DNA from: Nematostella vectensis
Taxonomy: Eukaryota; Cnidaria; Anthozoa; Actiniaria; Edwardsiidae
NCBI RefSeq assembly: GCF_932526225.1
Contig: NC_064047.1
Location: forward strand, 12,036,460-12,100,459
DNA: 64,000 nt
Direction: 5' to 3'
The position numbers and the translations under genes are program-made. The notes under the pieces are model-generated. The model was not told the origin of the DNA and searched no databases. It saw nothing but the letters and a program-made list of their open reading frames with translations. Positions 9,090 through 20,822 of this stretch are shown here, one piece after another (position 1 is the stretch's first letter; each line of letters starts with the position of its first letter).

Positions 9090-11323
9090 CACAATCTGTT
9101 ACAAAACTAATTATTGTTTAATGGGGAAGTACTTATCAGACGATGATCTTTTTAGTCTCTATGCCTGTATTTATTACCTAAATTGGCCATGAAAGCGGTG
9201 TTGTTCTGCTAAATACTTCGAGGGATGGCTGCTTTTGCAAATGGAGACAGTCGGCACGATATATAGATATATAGACAGTCTCTTTGGCAACATCAAATAA
9301 ATTTTATATTTTACAAAATTATAGTCTGCAAATATCCTAGCGCACCTTCATTTAATTCAAATTAATTGAATAAATATTCCAAATAGCGCACAGACATCCC
9401 AAATGTATTTTCTGGGGACGTCAACATGTTTACTTCAAGCTCGAATAATTAATAGATTGAAAAACTTTCATTAGGGTATGCGAATAAAGAGAATACATTT
9501 TAAGAAATCGATGATAAGCGTGACAAATTCCAACCGTTCCACTTCTGAGACAATCTGTTACAAAACTAATAGGACCCTTTCCCTCCCCCTTCCTCAATGT
9601 TGGAGGGCAAATGATCACCTTGCTACTGCTTGTGTTTTGTGCTGAAAAATCGCCTCTAACCAATATTAATCGGGGGGAGAGGGTTGGCGGTTGTTCGTAT
9701 GGGAAGTGTCCCGCTTACTTTTGTTGTGGATTGTCTGAGCAAGTGACTGACAGGTCCTGGAACAGGAAACACTATCGTTGATAACGCAACGACAATACAA
9801 CTATGCGAACGTCAAAATCAAACACATACAATTATCGTGCCAGAATCGCGCGTAAAAATGGACAGAAGCTTCAGAGACGACTATTTTTCATTGTAAACAA
9901 TCTCATCTGTTTCTTCATATAAAAAATACCAGCTATGAAGAATTTATTATGTGAGAGATTTTCACTACAAATTTAGTCACGCAAGCTTGTCTCGGGGAGA
10001 AGGTCAATTCAATAAATTCATCTGTTTTACAATAGTTTTGCTAAATATCTGACACTTTGACACAGTTATGCTTGAAGAGTTCAAGCAAAGTGTATGCAAT
10101 GCTTTTTCTGTGGGGCATTCGCTAAAATCGACGGCTACAGACTACGTCTTCTGTTCTTGCTTACGTGGCTCAACGATTAACACCAACGGTTAACCATTTT
10201 AAAATTGTTTAAGAAATGCCTTACGAAAGAAATTCGAACTCTAAAATAATACAGTAACAACTTGAGATTCAAGCTCATAAATTGACACTAGTTTTGTTTG
10301 AATGAGGGTTTGCATTTTGGAGAGAGAGCTCATGGTAGATGGTTGACCGTCGTTTTACTAAGATAAAAATAAAGTTCATTTTTATATAAACGGTCTACCA
10401 CGGTTGACCGCTCAAAAAAGCCCTATTATATATTTCAAATCATTTGTAAGCTTCATATACCTAAATAGCTTTGTGATGGTAATAGCATAGACGAATGATT
10501 GAAGAAATCCGGCTACCATGAGTGGGAATAATGTTTTTCTAAAAATGGCAGACCGTACACGGTCCACACCCGCTTTTTTGCACCGCCATGCTAAATATAT
10601 AAACACTTGTTGTGATGTTCATTGAAAATGAAATGAGACGAGGCTCTCATGTTTTCTACAACAGATAAACCGCCTATTTATCGCTTTCTTTAGTCGATTT
10701 GTTATTTATTGTTTAATGGGGAAATACTTATTAGGCGATGATCTTTTTAGTCTCTATGCCTGTATTTATTTTACCTAAATTGGCCATAAAAGCGGTGTTT
10801 TTCAGCTAAATACTCCGAGGGATGGCTGCTTTTGCAAATGGAGACAGTCGGCACGATATATAGACAGTCTCTTTGGCAACATCAAATGAATTTTATATTT
10901 TACAAAATTATAGTCTGCAAATATCCCAGCGCACCTTCATTTAATTCAAATTAATTGAAAAAAATATTCCAAATAGCGCACAGATATCCCAAAAATATTT
11001 TCTGGGGACGTCAACATGTTTACGTCAAGCTCGAATAATTAATAGAGTGAAAAACTTTCATTAGGGTATGCGAATAAAGAGAATACATTTTAAGAAATCG
11101 ATGATAACCGTGACAAATTCCAATCGTTCCCCTTCTGAGACAATCTGTTACAAAACTAATGGGACACTTTCCCTCCCCCTTCCTCAATGTTTAAGGGCAA
11201 ATGATCACCTTGCTACAGCTTGTGTTTTGAGCTGAAAAATCGCCTCTAACCAATATTAATCGGGGGGAGAGGGTTGGCGGTTGTTCGTATGTGAAGTGTC
11301 CCACTTACTTTTGTTGAAGATTT
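9090..11323. mobile_element. Nested non-coding insertion in the LINE, with ~600-bp direct repeats (unit A)
   Basis: The LINE frame is interrupted exactly here. The insert has two ~600-bp direct repeats (about 9114-9725 and 10709-11323) around a ~1-kb middle. Each repeat ends in a ~185-bp block with terminal inverted repeats CAATCTGTTACAAAACTAA / CAATCTTCAACAAAAGTAA, itself MITE-like. No transposase or RT was recognised. A 64-codon minus ORF at 10412-10606 has no recognised domain. Confidence 0.6.
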
Positions 11324-12335
11324 CAGTTCTTGATGTAAGGGTTGATGTCGTATTTTGCCAGTTTATTACAGAGAATATGGTGAGGGACTGTGTCGAAGGC
11401 CTTGCTGAAATCAAATGACAAGGCTCTAACAAAATCTGCATCGTTGTCTAACTGCTTGAGCCAAAAATGTTGGCATTTATGATCAGGGCCATTGTTGTGT
11501 TATGGCCTTTCTTGTAGGCAAATTGGTCGGGGCCAATTTCCGAGTGGAACAGAGTTCGTTTCTGCAGACAAGACGCTTGAAAATCCTAATGATGATATTA
11601 GTCAGTGAGATTGGTCTGAGTTGACAAAACTCTGTCAGAGGAGATTCCTTAGGGATGGGCAAGATGTTCGCTAACTTCCAAGCCATTGGGACAGTTTGTT
11701 GTTGGAGTGAACAGTTAAAGATATTTGTGACAACAGGTGCAAGATGGTGAGAAAAGTCGCGCCAGAGCCAGTACGGAAATTGATCAGGCCCTGAGGCAGT
11801 TCGTTTCTATGTGATAAAAAACTCATTACATCGCTCTCACTCACTGTTGGGGTTCGGGTGCCTTCAGGTATCTCCCGGCGCACGGGGACAACATATGCCT
11901 TATCAGTATTGGTGGCTTGAAAATGTGAGTTGATGATGTCGGGTGGAATCACCGATGATGATGATGATGTGCGTTCCCTGTGTCTTCCGGCCAGTTATTC
12001 TATTGGCTGTCTCCCGCCATTCTTTTGAACCGCATTTGTGTTCCTTATGAACAGCTTCCACCTGATTACTCCGAATGAGAATGTTGATACACTCTTGGCG
12101 CCTCAGAATCTCAGCACGGGTTCCTTTATGCGCGATTCTGTTCCTGATGTTACAAAGGTGTTTAACCAGGGGGGACATGTAAGGTGGGTCTCTGGATGAG
12201 ACTTTGACCCGAATGAGCGGAAAACATTCATTGAACATCGACCACAGGCTCGCATTTAGCAGCTCCACACTCTCCTCTAGGTTAGCAAGATTTTTAATAG
12301 GACTCCAGTCGAAAACATTTGTTTTTCCTGATCAA
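11324..12335 (-). pseudogene. CR1-like LINE reverse transcriptase, N-terminal piece (unit A)
   Basis: Minus-strand fragments in order: a region ending in DPPYMSPLVKHLCNIRN-type sequence upstream of RT (12335-11903), linker (11952-11671), RT fingers with LRPISLTNI (11686-11483), then the stretch before the insertion. Frameshifts separate the fragments. No endonuclease domain seen, so 5'-truncated. The unit B copy keeps one longer frame with the FSKAFDTVPH motif. Confidence 0.78.
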
Positions 12336-13134
12336 ATAACTGAAATCCTCTGCTATCAAACCTCCCACTTTTGAGAAAATTAATTTTACCTTTGATTTGA
12401 TTTGTGCATTGTTTTTTTTTGCCCCCAGTAACTCTATGCCTAAATTTAACCTCATGGTAGTGTAAAGTAATTTTTGTTTTTTTAATCATGTAGTTTTCAT
12501 TGTATGTATACCCCGAATTATTTACATTTATTACATTATGAGTAGCGACTGAAGGGATCAAAGCCGCAGTTCTTCTAGAAATAATTGAGACAATTTTAAA
12601 GCAGAAACTTCATAGGATACCAGATTCACAATTTGTAAGCACCAGCGTTTTGCGACGAGTAGAATACATAGAAGCATACCATAATAAACAAGTCTTTATT
12701 CATAATATTTCCTGATGGTGCAATTCAGTTGCAGATCTTTTCCTGAATGGTAGTTCTACAAAAGGTGGTTACGGGTTAGGTTTATTCGAAAGATTAATAA
12801 GTCCAGCGTTTGTGACACTTCGATAATTTGTCCTATTTATATATAATTTTCGGCGAAGGGATTTTGATCCTTTCTGTAATTGACAGAGAGTGTCTTTTTA
12901 CACAAATCCAATCTTGATGGTGGAACTTTGGGCCCAGAATACTCTAGGAATCTTGATTTGGGGCAGGACTTTGTACGACCACACAACAGCAGCAACAATT
13001 TGTACTAACCCTTTGGGTGACACACATATACACTGACTTTATTTGTTTGAGACATGATGAGGATAAGGAATTGTGCCTTCTTGATAAAAAGAGTATTGGT
13101 TACTTATCTGGTGATGGTGTAACTCCGTTTGTAG
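12336..13134. other. Intron 2, distal part, unit A
   Basis: AT-rich, no domain recognised. Minus ORF 12277-12561 and the beginning of the plus ORF at 13017 are not supported as coding. The region ends in acceptor TTTGTAG at 13134. Confidence 0.5.
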
Positions 13135-13377
13135 GTCTTGAGCAGTCCGCCATCCTCAGCGGCAAAGGTCCAGAGTACCTCCGAGATCTCTTGGGATTCC
13201 TGAAGCCCATGCAGCAAAGTCCCAAGAGTCGCTGGGTCAGATGTTTCTCAGCAAAGAGAGATGGCTGGGCTGCCAGGACCTTCCATGAAAAATGCAATGG
13301 CAAAGCGCCGAACATCGTACTCGTAAGCGTTGGAGGAAGATACGTGTTTGGTGGCTACTCTGACGTAGCGTGGACAA
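13135..13377 (+). CDS. TRIM-TLDc A exon 3: TLDc N-terminal half
   Basis: Encodes the SRWVRCFSAKRDGWAARTFH and YVFGGYSDVAW parts of the TLDc fold. Both boundaries are phase 1 (AG|GTCTTG at the start, ACAA|GTGAGT at the end), matching exons 2 and 4. Confidence 0.85.
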
Positions 13378-13792
13378 GTGAGTACACTAATGAATACGAG
13401 AAGGGTCGTATCAGGGTGAGGGTCGAAATGTCTGATCATGTTTGTAAATTATTGTTTGTAAACTATTTTTTGTTCATTACCATGAACTTTAAACTTAAGA
13501 CTTGCAGTACGTTTTCCTAAGCCACCTTCCACCCAATATGTATTACGTCATATGATAAAAGGATTGGATAGACAAATATAGATATAGTTTGTTAGCAGCT
13601 ACCATGGTATTACATGAGGTGAGCTCGTTAATTTTGCTGTTTGGTGCAGGAAAATGTTTTTACATAATTACAAGATTTTTCCTTGGACAACCCTTAAAGT
13701 AGGTGTTACTAAAATCGAGAAATTAAACAGAAACTCTGGATATCTTAGCGCAATTACATTCTTACTACTTCTGTTATTTATTTCCTGTTACA

Positions 13793-15480
13793 TCGCAATA
13801 CTGTAACTCAGATGCTTCCGAAAGCAGTTTTATGTCTACATCGCAATACTGTAATTCAGATTCTTCCGAAAGCAGTTTCGTGTCTACATCGCAATACTGT
13901 AATTCCGATTCTTCCGAAAGCAGTTTCGTGACTCAGATGCTTCCGAAAGCAGTTTTATGTCTACATCGCAATACTAAAATTAAGATTCTTCCGAAAGCAG
14001 TTTCGTGTCTACATCGCAATACTGTAATTCAGATTCTTCCAAAAGCAGTTTCGTGTCTACATCGCAATACTGTAATTCAGATTCTTCCGAAAGCAGTTTC
14101 GTGTCTACACCGCAATACTGTAATTCAGATTCTTCCGAAAGCAGTTTCGTGTCTACATCGCAATACTGTAATTCCGATTCTTCCGAAAGCAGTTTCGTGA
14201 CTCAGATGCTTCGAAAGCAGTTTTATGTCTACATCGCAATACTGTAATTCAGATTCTTCCGAAAGCAGTTCCGTGTCTACATCGCAATACTGTAATTCAG
14301 ATTCTTTCGAAAGCAGCTTCGTGTCTACATCGCAATACTGTAACTCAGATGCTTCCGAAAGCAGTTTTATGTCTACATCGCAATACTGTAATTCAGATTC
14401 TTCCGAAAGCAGTTTCGTGTCTACATCGCAATACTGTAATTCAGATTCTTCCGAAAGCAGTTTTATGTCTACATCGCAATACTGTAATTCAGATTCTTCC
14501 GAAAGCAGCTTCGTGTCTACATCGCAATACTGTAATTCAGATTCTTCCGAAAGCAGTTTTATGTCTACATCGCAATACTGTAATTCCGATTCTTCCGAAA
14601 GCAGTTTCGTGTCTACATCGCAATACTGTAATTCAGATTCTTCCAAAAGCAGTTTCGTGTCTACATCGCAATACTGTAATTCAGATTCTTTCGAAAGCAA
14701 CTTCGTGTCTACATCGCAATACTGTAACTCAGATTCTTCCGAAAGCAGTTTTATGTCTACATCGCAATACTGTAATTCCGATTCTTCCGAAAGCAGTTTC
14801 GTGTCTACATCGCAATACTGTAATTCAGATTCTTCCGAAAGCAGTTTTATGTCTACATCGCAATACTGTAATTCAGATTCTTCCAAAAGCAGCTTCGTGT
14901 CTACATCGCAATACTGTAATTCAGATTCTTTCGAAAGCAGTTTTATGTCTACATCGCAATACTGTAATTCAGATTCTTCCGAAAGCAGTTTTATGTCTAC
15001 ATCGCAATACTGTAATTCAGATTCTTCCAAAAGCAGTTTTATGTCTACATCGCAATACTGTAATTCCGATTCTTCCGAAAGCAGTTTCGTGTCTACATCG
15101 CAATACTGTAATTCAGATTTTTCCGAAAGCAGTTTCGTGTCTACATCGCAATACTAAACCTCAGATTCTTCCAAAAGCAGTTTCGTGTCTACATCGCAAT
15201 ACTGTAACTCAGATTCTTCCGAAAGCAGTTCCGTGTCTACATCGCAATACTGTAATTCAGATTCCTCCGAAAGCAGTTTCGTGTCTACATCGCAATACTG
15301 TAATTCAGATTCTTCCGAAAGCAGTTTTATGTCTACTTTGCAATACTGTAATTCAGATTCTCCCGAAAGCAGTTTCGTGTCTACATCGCAATACTGTAAC
15401 TCAGATTCTTCCGAAAGCAGTTTTGTGTCTACATCGCAATACTGTAACTCAGATTCTTCCGGAAGCAGTTTTATGTCTGA
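13793..15480. repeat. 48-bp VNTR in intron 3, unit A (~35 copies)
   Basis: Repeat core CATCGCAATACTGTAATTCAG.. with period 48, a multiple of three. Long open frames therefore exist on both strands (for example STSQYCNSDSSESSFV, LHRNTVIQILPKAVSC, and EESELQYCDVDTKLLS on minus). Because it lies between two exons of one domain and no frame joins exon 3, I treat it as an intronic minisatellite and not a protein. Confidence 0.85.
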
Positions 15481-17024
15481 GTATCCAGAGTGAAGCCGGC
15501 AGAAGGAAGATCTTAGGACCCAAGTTTATTTTTCTTTCGATAATCTTTCTAATAATCGTTTCATAATTTATCGTGTTTGGGGACAAACACAAGTTTGACA
15601 AGGGAGGTATGTTATAGGACGGTTTGTTATATTGTTTAGGTTATAGGTTATTGTCGTCTAGTATTTCATGTTACTAGTTTTATTTATCTTTCAAGGATAA
15701 TTTAGATTTTGTTTACAATTGATGGTTTCCTAAGTCTAGATTTTAGCACGCCCGTGGACCCTCCGCATCGATGACCTTTTGGTGCGTCTAAATCCAGGGA
15801 GTGTACAGTTTCTTATACGTGGCGAAATCTCCGGTTTCTTTTTGTTTTGGAAATTTTGTTTGAACAGTTAAATTATTTCTAAATTGTATGCCACCGCCCT
15901 CACTCCTTGGCTTAGACATCTCTACTTGTATCGTTATTTCAATTAGGCGAAACTGTTGTAGACACGCGCTCTTTCAGCATGCGCAGTTAAGTTTTAAAAG
16001 TTGCTTAATCATTAGTGTTATTTTAGAGTTACCTTGACTTCATAGATTATTCTGTAAATACGCAGGGACGAGAAACCAACTCTGTGATTTCCCACGCCCT
16101 CACGCTTTTGTCTGATTGGTTCGTTTTGCCAAATTTTCTCCGTTTCCTCTTGAATTGTTTTACATTCAAGATTGTTTTACATATTTCCTTTCATGTGGGA
16201 CCACTACATGGGTATCTGTCTGGTCCAAGGGTATAAATATAGCGAACCTAATTCTGTACTTATGCTGCTGCTGTGGCCAAACATTTGGAAAGCATTGAAA
16301 AACGCCAGCCTTGCCTTCGTCTTCATCTCCGTCTAAAGGATCCCGGCTTGTGCCCCTAACATTAATTCATACAATGGGAAATAATTTTGATTATTTTTGC
16401 TTTTTATCTTATGTTAATTAATAGAATTTCGAATATTATTTTTTACCGTTGTTTTGACTGAAAATACAACTTTAAACTCCATTGAAGGGTTGTGGGTAAG
16501 GGATCAATTGTATCTTTTTCCCATCGGCAATTCAATCACCATCCTTAGATGTATTTCACGGTAAAATTGCTTGACATTCATTCATCAGAGGAGATACTAG
16601 TTATTATATAAAATGTGGTAGGACTGTATTTCTATTCCTTTTGATCAACTTTTTGCAAACACGGCATCTAATAAATAAATGTCTAAAAATAAATGTCTAA
16701 TAAGCCCCTGGCGATTATTTCTTTTTGTCTTGACAAAATCTGCTCGATTAGAGGGAGGGGCTTGTTTCAAAACCTTTTTTTCATTTTCTGACACTAGGTA
16801 TTTCGGCCCCTATAAAAGGTGTTATAAATTAGTGCTTATTACTCGTACAAAAATAGATAAATCTAGCAAGAGTCAATTGTTCCTTTTGGAAAGATGTTTC
16901 TTCGGGGTTAGGGGTGAAGACTCAATTTCCTTGAATTTAAATAATACGAGTTCGGCACGGTTTTTGCTGTTTTTATTCTAGTTTGCATTTTAAAATAACG
17001 CATTTTGTTTGATTTTCTTCAAAG
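15481..17024. other. Intron 3, distal part, unit A
   Basis: No coding sequence, RNA gene or repeat recognised; ends in acceptor CTTCAAAG. Closely matches units B and C. Confidence 0.5.
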
Positions 17025-17383
17025 TGAGTGACCGTGGATGGCAGTCCTCCAGCAGGTCATTCTTGTACACGCTGTGTAACAAGAATAGCTACCGCCCTGA
17101 AAAGTTGCCATTGAGGCGCACGCCAGATAGATACGCCATTTGTGACGACACACGTCACGGTCCGGTGTTTGGTGTTGATCCGGTGTTTGGTGTTCCGTCG
17201 TTTGGTGGTTGTAGTGACCTGTTTATCGCTGACAACGCAGGAGGTAATGAAGAGTCCTATACGCGGTCACACACGTACGCTCGTCCCCAGGGCGTCACAT
17301 CTGATGGCTCGTGTGACGTCTTTGCTGACAAATACAGATTCACACCCGACGAAATGGAGGTGTTCCACGAGGTGGTGGACTGA
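17025..17383 (+). CDS. TRIM-TLDc A exon 4: TLDc C-terminal half and stop
   Basis: Phase-1 start, 119 full codons including TGA. Contains SRSFLYTLCNKN, DLFIADNA and YRFTPDEMEVFH motifs of the TLDc C-terminal half. Compared with unit B it carries an 11-codon insertion made of FGVDPVFGVPSFGG-like repeats where B has FGGDHD, the usual TLDc form. Confidence 0.85.
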
Positions 17384-18300
17384 ATACAGCTTTGAACGCC
17401 TGTAAAGTGACAATAGACATAAAGACGTGTAAATATTTGTTAGTTGGTACTGTGTCATGAAATTAATCTATTTTTGAATAACGCTTCACCATCTTGTGAT
17501 GTGACCCGCGGTGCATCTTGGGTAGCATGTAAATCACAAAATATCACATGCTGTGAAAAACCCGCTAGCTAGGGTTACGGCACACGTTACTTTAGTCCAA
17601 CCTTATTTAAAAACGTGTACATCTCGAGTATATATACCCGAATATTATAACACAAATGCAAATTGTAAATTTTAATAATTATTCCTATAAGCTGTTAGAA
17701 ACAATGTGTTGTTTGGTCTAGATAACCACGTACAAGTTGTGTGTGTGTTTTTTACTTCTTTTTTAAAAATTAAGAACGATGCCTAACCCGTGTGTCTTTG
17801 CGTAGAGGGAAGGGGAAGGGACTCCGATATTAGCAAGTTACAAGGCGAGGAAGTGCAATCAGAATTTATAAGATGGCTCCTGGGGGTAAATAAATATTGA
17901 AGCTCAAATGCGTGCCTGGTGGAGGCTGGTTGACTCCCTTTGCGAACTCAAGCAAAATGCAGAGCGTTGCAATATTGGGGGTTCTAAGAAATTCAGACCG
18001 TACGAAACTTTCTAATGTAGCGATGCACGACTCTTTATGACGCGGAAAAAAAGAATTTTAAAAACACACAATTAAATATATTTAAGGTATGGTAAACCAC
18101 ACCCGACGCAGAAATACCAATAAATCTTATAAGACAGAGTCTGACATATATAGAACAACAAGTTAAATGAAATTAATAACTATGAATAGAAAGACCCTCG
18201 ACATAAAACCAAATTGGGAACATTAAGGAAATTTAAGAGCGTTCACATTATCTCTCCCAAGTTAAAATCGCAGAATTGCGTTCACAAAGTTTATGCCCAG
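17384..18300. other. 3' flank of gene A
   Basis: AT-rich, probably 3'UTR then intergenic; AATAAA at 17889-17894. No further gene seen. Confidence 0.45.
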
Positions 18301-18470
18301 TGCACACTAGCGACATATCGACGTTACGACATGGGCGCGCGCACTCTTATCTTCGACATAACGACATAAGATTAAAAAAATATGTTTTTTCTTTTATGTC
18401 CTGATGTCCATGTTGTTATGACGGGCTAAACATAGTGCGCGCGCCCATGTCGTTATGTTGCTAGTGTGCA
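18301..18470. mobile_element. MITE with TGCACACTAGC inverted ends, unit A
   Basis: Left end TGCACACTAGCGACATA and right end (read in reverse) TGCACACTAGCAACATA form the outer arms. A second inner pair GACATGGGCGCGCGCACT / AGTGCGCGCGCCCATGTC follows. 170 bp, no ORF; also at 33902-34072. Confidence 0.75.
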
Positions 18471-19237
18471 TTATTAAGCAACCACATAATAGCTATCAAA
18501 ACAGGACGACACAAAACCCCTGAACGAAAAACGTGCCCAATATGCTTGGTCAAAGTCGAGGCCGAGAAACAACACTGATCAAATGCCCGGCATATAATGA
18601 ATTAAAGGAACGAATAAATGTATGGGTTTTTTAAATTCGCAACAAAACAGATTTGAAAGCGGTTGCTCAGTTTGAACCAGGAGAGCGCGACAAAAGAAAT
18701 AGCTCAATTTTTTTGGGAAGCAACAAAAATAAGGGAAAGTGCGTTGTAATTAGATCTATAATGACATCGCTACAAAGTAAGATGATGAAAAACATCAGGG
18801 ATAGGAGAACGACTTGAATACCTGCTGTCTTTTTTAATATGAATGTATTCGGCAAAACCCGTAAATCAAAGATGAAAAGGTGCCAAATAAAATTATTGAA
18901 TTGGATCAGCATGAGGGGAGGGGGGTCTGTTCGCTTCTATTGTGTTCGATATGTGACTGCTGAGCTCGTGCGCCTTGCTTGACAGGAGGCGGAACAGAAA
19001 AACAGATTTGGCGTGTGATGAAAAACGAGAAACAAATGAGACATTTCTTGTAAAAGTAGATTGGACACCAGTTCGGGCAACAAAACAAAACTTTAAAGAG
19101 TAGCAGTATTTGATACATGACTAGCTTGAATTGTAAAGACCGCCCCACGGCACACTTGTAAACTTGCAATGCAACGGTGTTTTCGCGTTTTCTGTAAGCG
19201 TATATAAATTCGTGGATGAATAAAGTTGCATATCTGT
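18471..19237. other. Intergenic, unit A
   Basis: No gene recognised. A ~65-bp stretch near 18930-18990 (ATGTGACTGCTGAGCTCG..) resembles the candidate promoter block at 5570-5625. Confidence 0.45.
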
Positions 19238-20822
19238 ACCCTGTTGTTGTGGTGGAGTGGCCTCTCTATAAAATTATACCACTTGTGAGGGTGGTTGTTG
19301 TGGTGGAGTGGCCTCTCTATAAAATTATACCACTTGTGAGGGTGGTTGTTGTGGTGGAGTGGCCTCTCTATAAAATTATACCACTTGTGAGGGTGGTTGT
19401 TGTGGTGGAGTGGCCTCTCTATAAAATTATACCACTTGTGAGGGTGGTTGTTGTGGTGGAGTGGCCTCTCTATAAAATTATACCACTTGTGAGGGTGGTT
19501 GTTGTGGTGGAGTGGCCTCTATAAAATTATACCACTTGTGAGGGTGGTTGTTGTTGTGGAGTAGCCTCTCTATAAAATTATACCACTTGTGAGGGTGGTT
19601 GTTGTGGTGGAGTAGCCTCTCTATAAAATTATACCACTGGTGAGGGTGGTTGTTGTGGTGGAGTGGCCTCTCTATAAAATTATACCACTTGTGAGGGTGG
19701 TTGTTGTGGTGGAGTGGCCTCTCTATAAAATTATACCACTTGTGAGGGTGGTTGTTGTGGTGGAGTGGCCTCTCTATAAAATTATACCACTTGTGAGGGT
19801 GGTTGTTGTGGTGGAGTGGCCTCTCTATAAAATTATACCACTTGTGAGGGTGGTTGTTGTGGTGGAGTGGCCTCTCTATAAAATTATACCACTTGTGAGG
19901 GTGGTTGTTGTGGCGGAGTGGCCTCTCTATAAAATTATACCACTTGTGAGGGTGGTTGTTGTGGTGGAGTGGCCTCTCTATAAAATTATACCACTTGTGA
20001 GGGTGGTTGTTGTGGTGGAGTGGCCTCTCTATAAAATTATACCACTTGTGAGGGTGGTTGTTGTGATGGAGTGGCCTCTCTATAAAATTATACCACTTGT
20101 GAGGGTGGTTGTTGTGGTGGAGTGGCCTCTCTATAAAATTATACCACTTGTGAGGGTGGTTGTTGTGGTGGAGTGGCCCCTCTATAAAATTATACCACTT
20201 GTGAGGGTGGTTGTTGTGGTGGAGTGGCCTCTCTATAAAATTATACCACTTGTGAGGGTGGTTGTTGTGGTGGAGTGGCCTCTCTATAAAATTATACCAC
20301 TTGTGAGGGTGGTTGTTGTGGTGGAGTGGCCTCTCTATAAAATTATACCACTTGTGAGGGTGGTTGTTGTGGTGGAGTGGCCTCTCTATAAAATTATACC
20401 ACTTGTGAGGGTGGTTGTTGTGGTGGAGTGGCCTCTCTATAAAATTATACCACTTGTGAGGGTGGTTGTTGTGGTGGAGTGGCCTCTCTATAAAATTATA
20501 CCACTTGTGAGGGTGGTTGTTGTGGTGGAGTGGCCTCTCTATAAAATTATACCACTTGTGAGGGTGGTTGTTGTGGTGGAGTGGCCTCTCTATAAAATTA
20601 TACCACTTGTGAGGGTGGTTGTTGTGGTGGAGTGGCCCCTCTATAAAATTATACCACTTGTGAGGGTGGTTGTTGTGGTGGAGTGGCCTCTCTATAAAAT
20701 TATACCACTTGTGAGGGTGGTTGTTGTGGTGGAGTGGCCTCTCTATAAAATTATACCACTTGTGAGGGTGGTTGTTGTGGTGGAGTGGCCTCTCTATAAA
20801 ATTATACCACTTGTGAGGCTGG
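19238..20822. repeat. 51-bp minisatellite, unit A (~31 copies)
   Basis: Near-identical 51-bp repeats containing CCTCTCTATAAAATTATACC. The period is divisible by three, so both strands stay open (VVVVEWPLYKIIPLVRV; HNNHPHKWYNFIERPL). These frames are considered non-coding. Only two copies remain at the equivalent site in unit B (34853-34952). Confidence 0.9.

Larger units (their letters stand above)
7060..17383 (+). other. TRIM-TLDc gene A, full model (4 coding exons, 565 aa)
   Basis: Exons 7060-7242, 7738-8650, 13135-13377 and 17025-17383 (183+913+243+359 nt) join with phases 0, 1 and 1 into 566 codons including the stop. All junctions are GT..AG. Domains: C3HC4 RING (Cys14-Cys56), B-box1 (~95-137), B-box2 (156-187), coiled coil (~195-335), TLDc (~367-565). 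RING/B-box/coiled-coil proteins are E3 ubiquitin ligases; TLDc is best known from oxidation-resistance and TBC1D24-type proteins. Substrate and location are unknown. The four-exon model is inferred from phase and domain continuity; extra small exons in the long introns cannot be excluded. A possible polyadenylation signal AATAAA is at 17889. Confidence 0.8.

Noticed and set aside
9430-9663. Minus ORFs starting MVRGDFSAQN
   Set aside because: Reading of the MITE-like block at the end of the direct repeats; no domain.
10412-10606. 64-codon hydrophobic minus ORF, MFIYLAWRCKK..
   Set aside because: Present in A and B but broken in C by a single-base change; no recognised family and inside a non-coding insertion.
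13793-15480. CRISPR-like array
   Set aside because: Repeats are directly contiguous with no unique spacers, in eukaryotic DNA.
14225-15566. Long plus and minus ORFs across the 48-bp array (300-400 codons) as Ser-rich or Leu-rich proteins
   Set aside because: Openness follows from a period divisible by three; the array lies between TLDc exons 3 and 4 and no frame links to a spliced exon.
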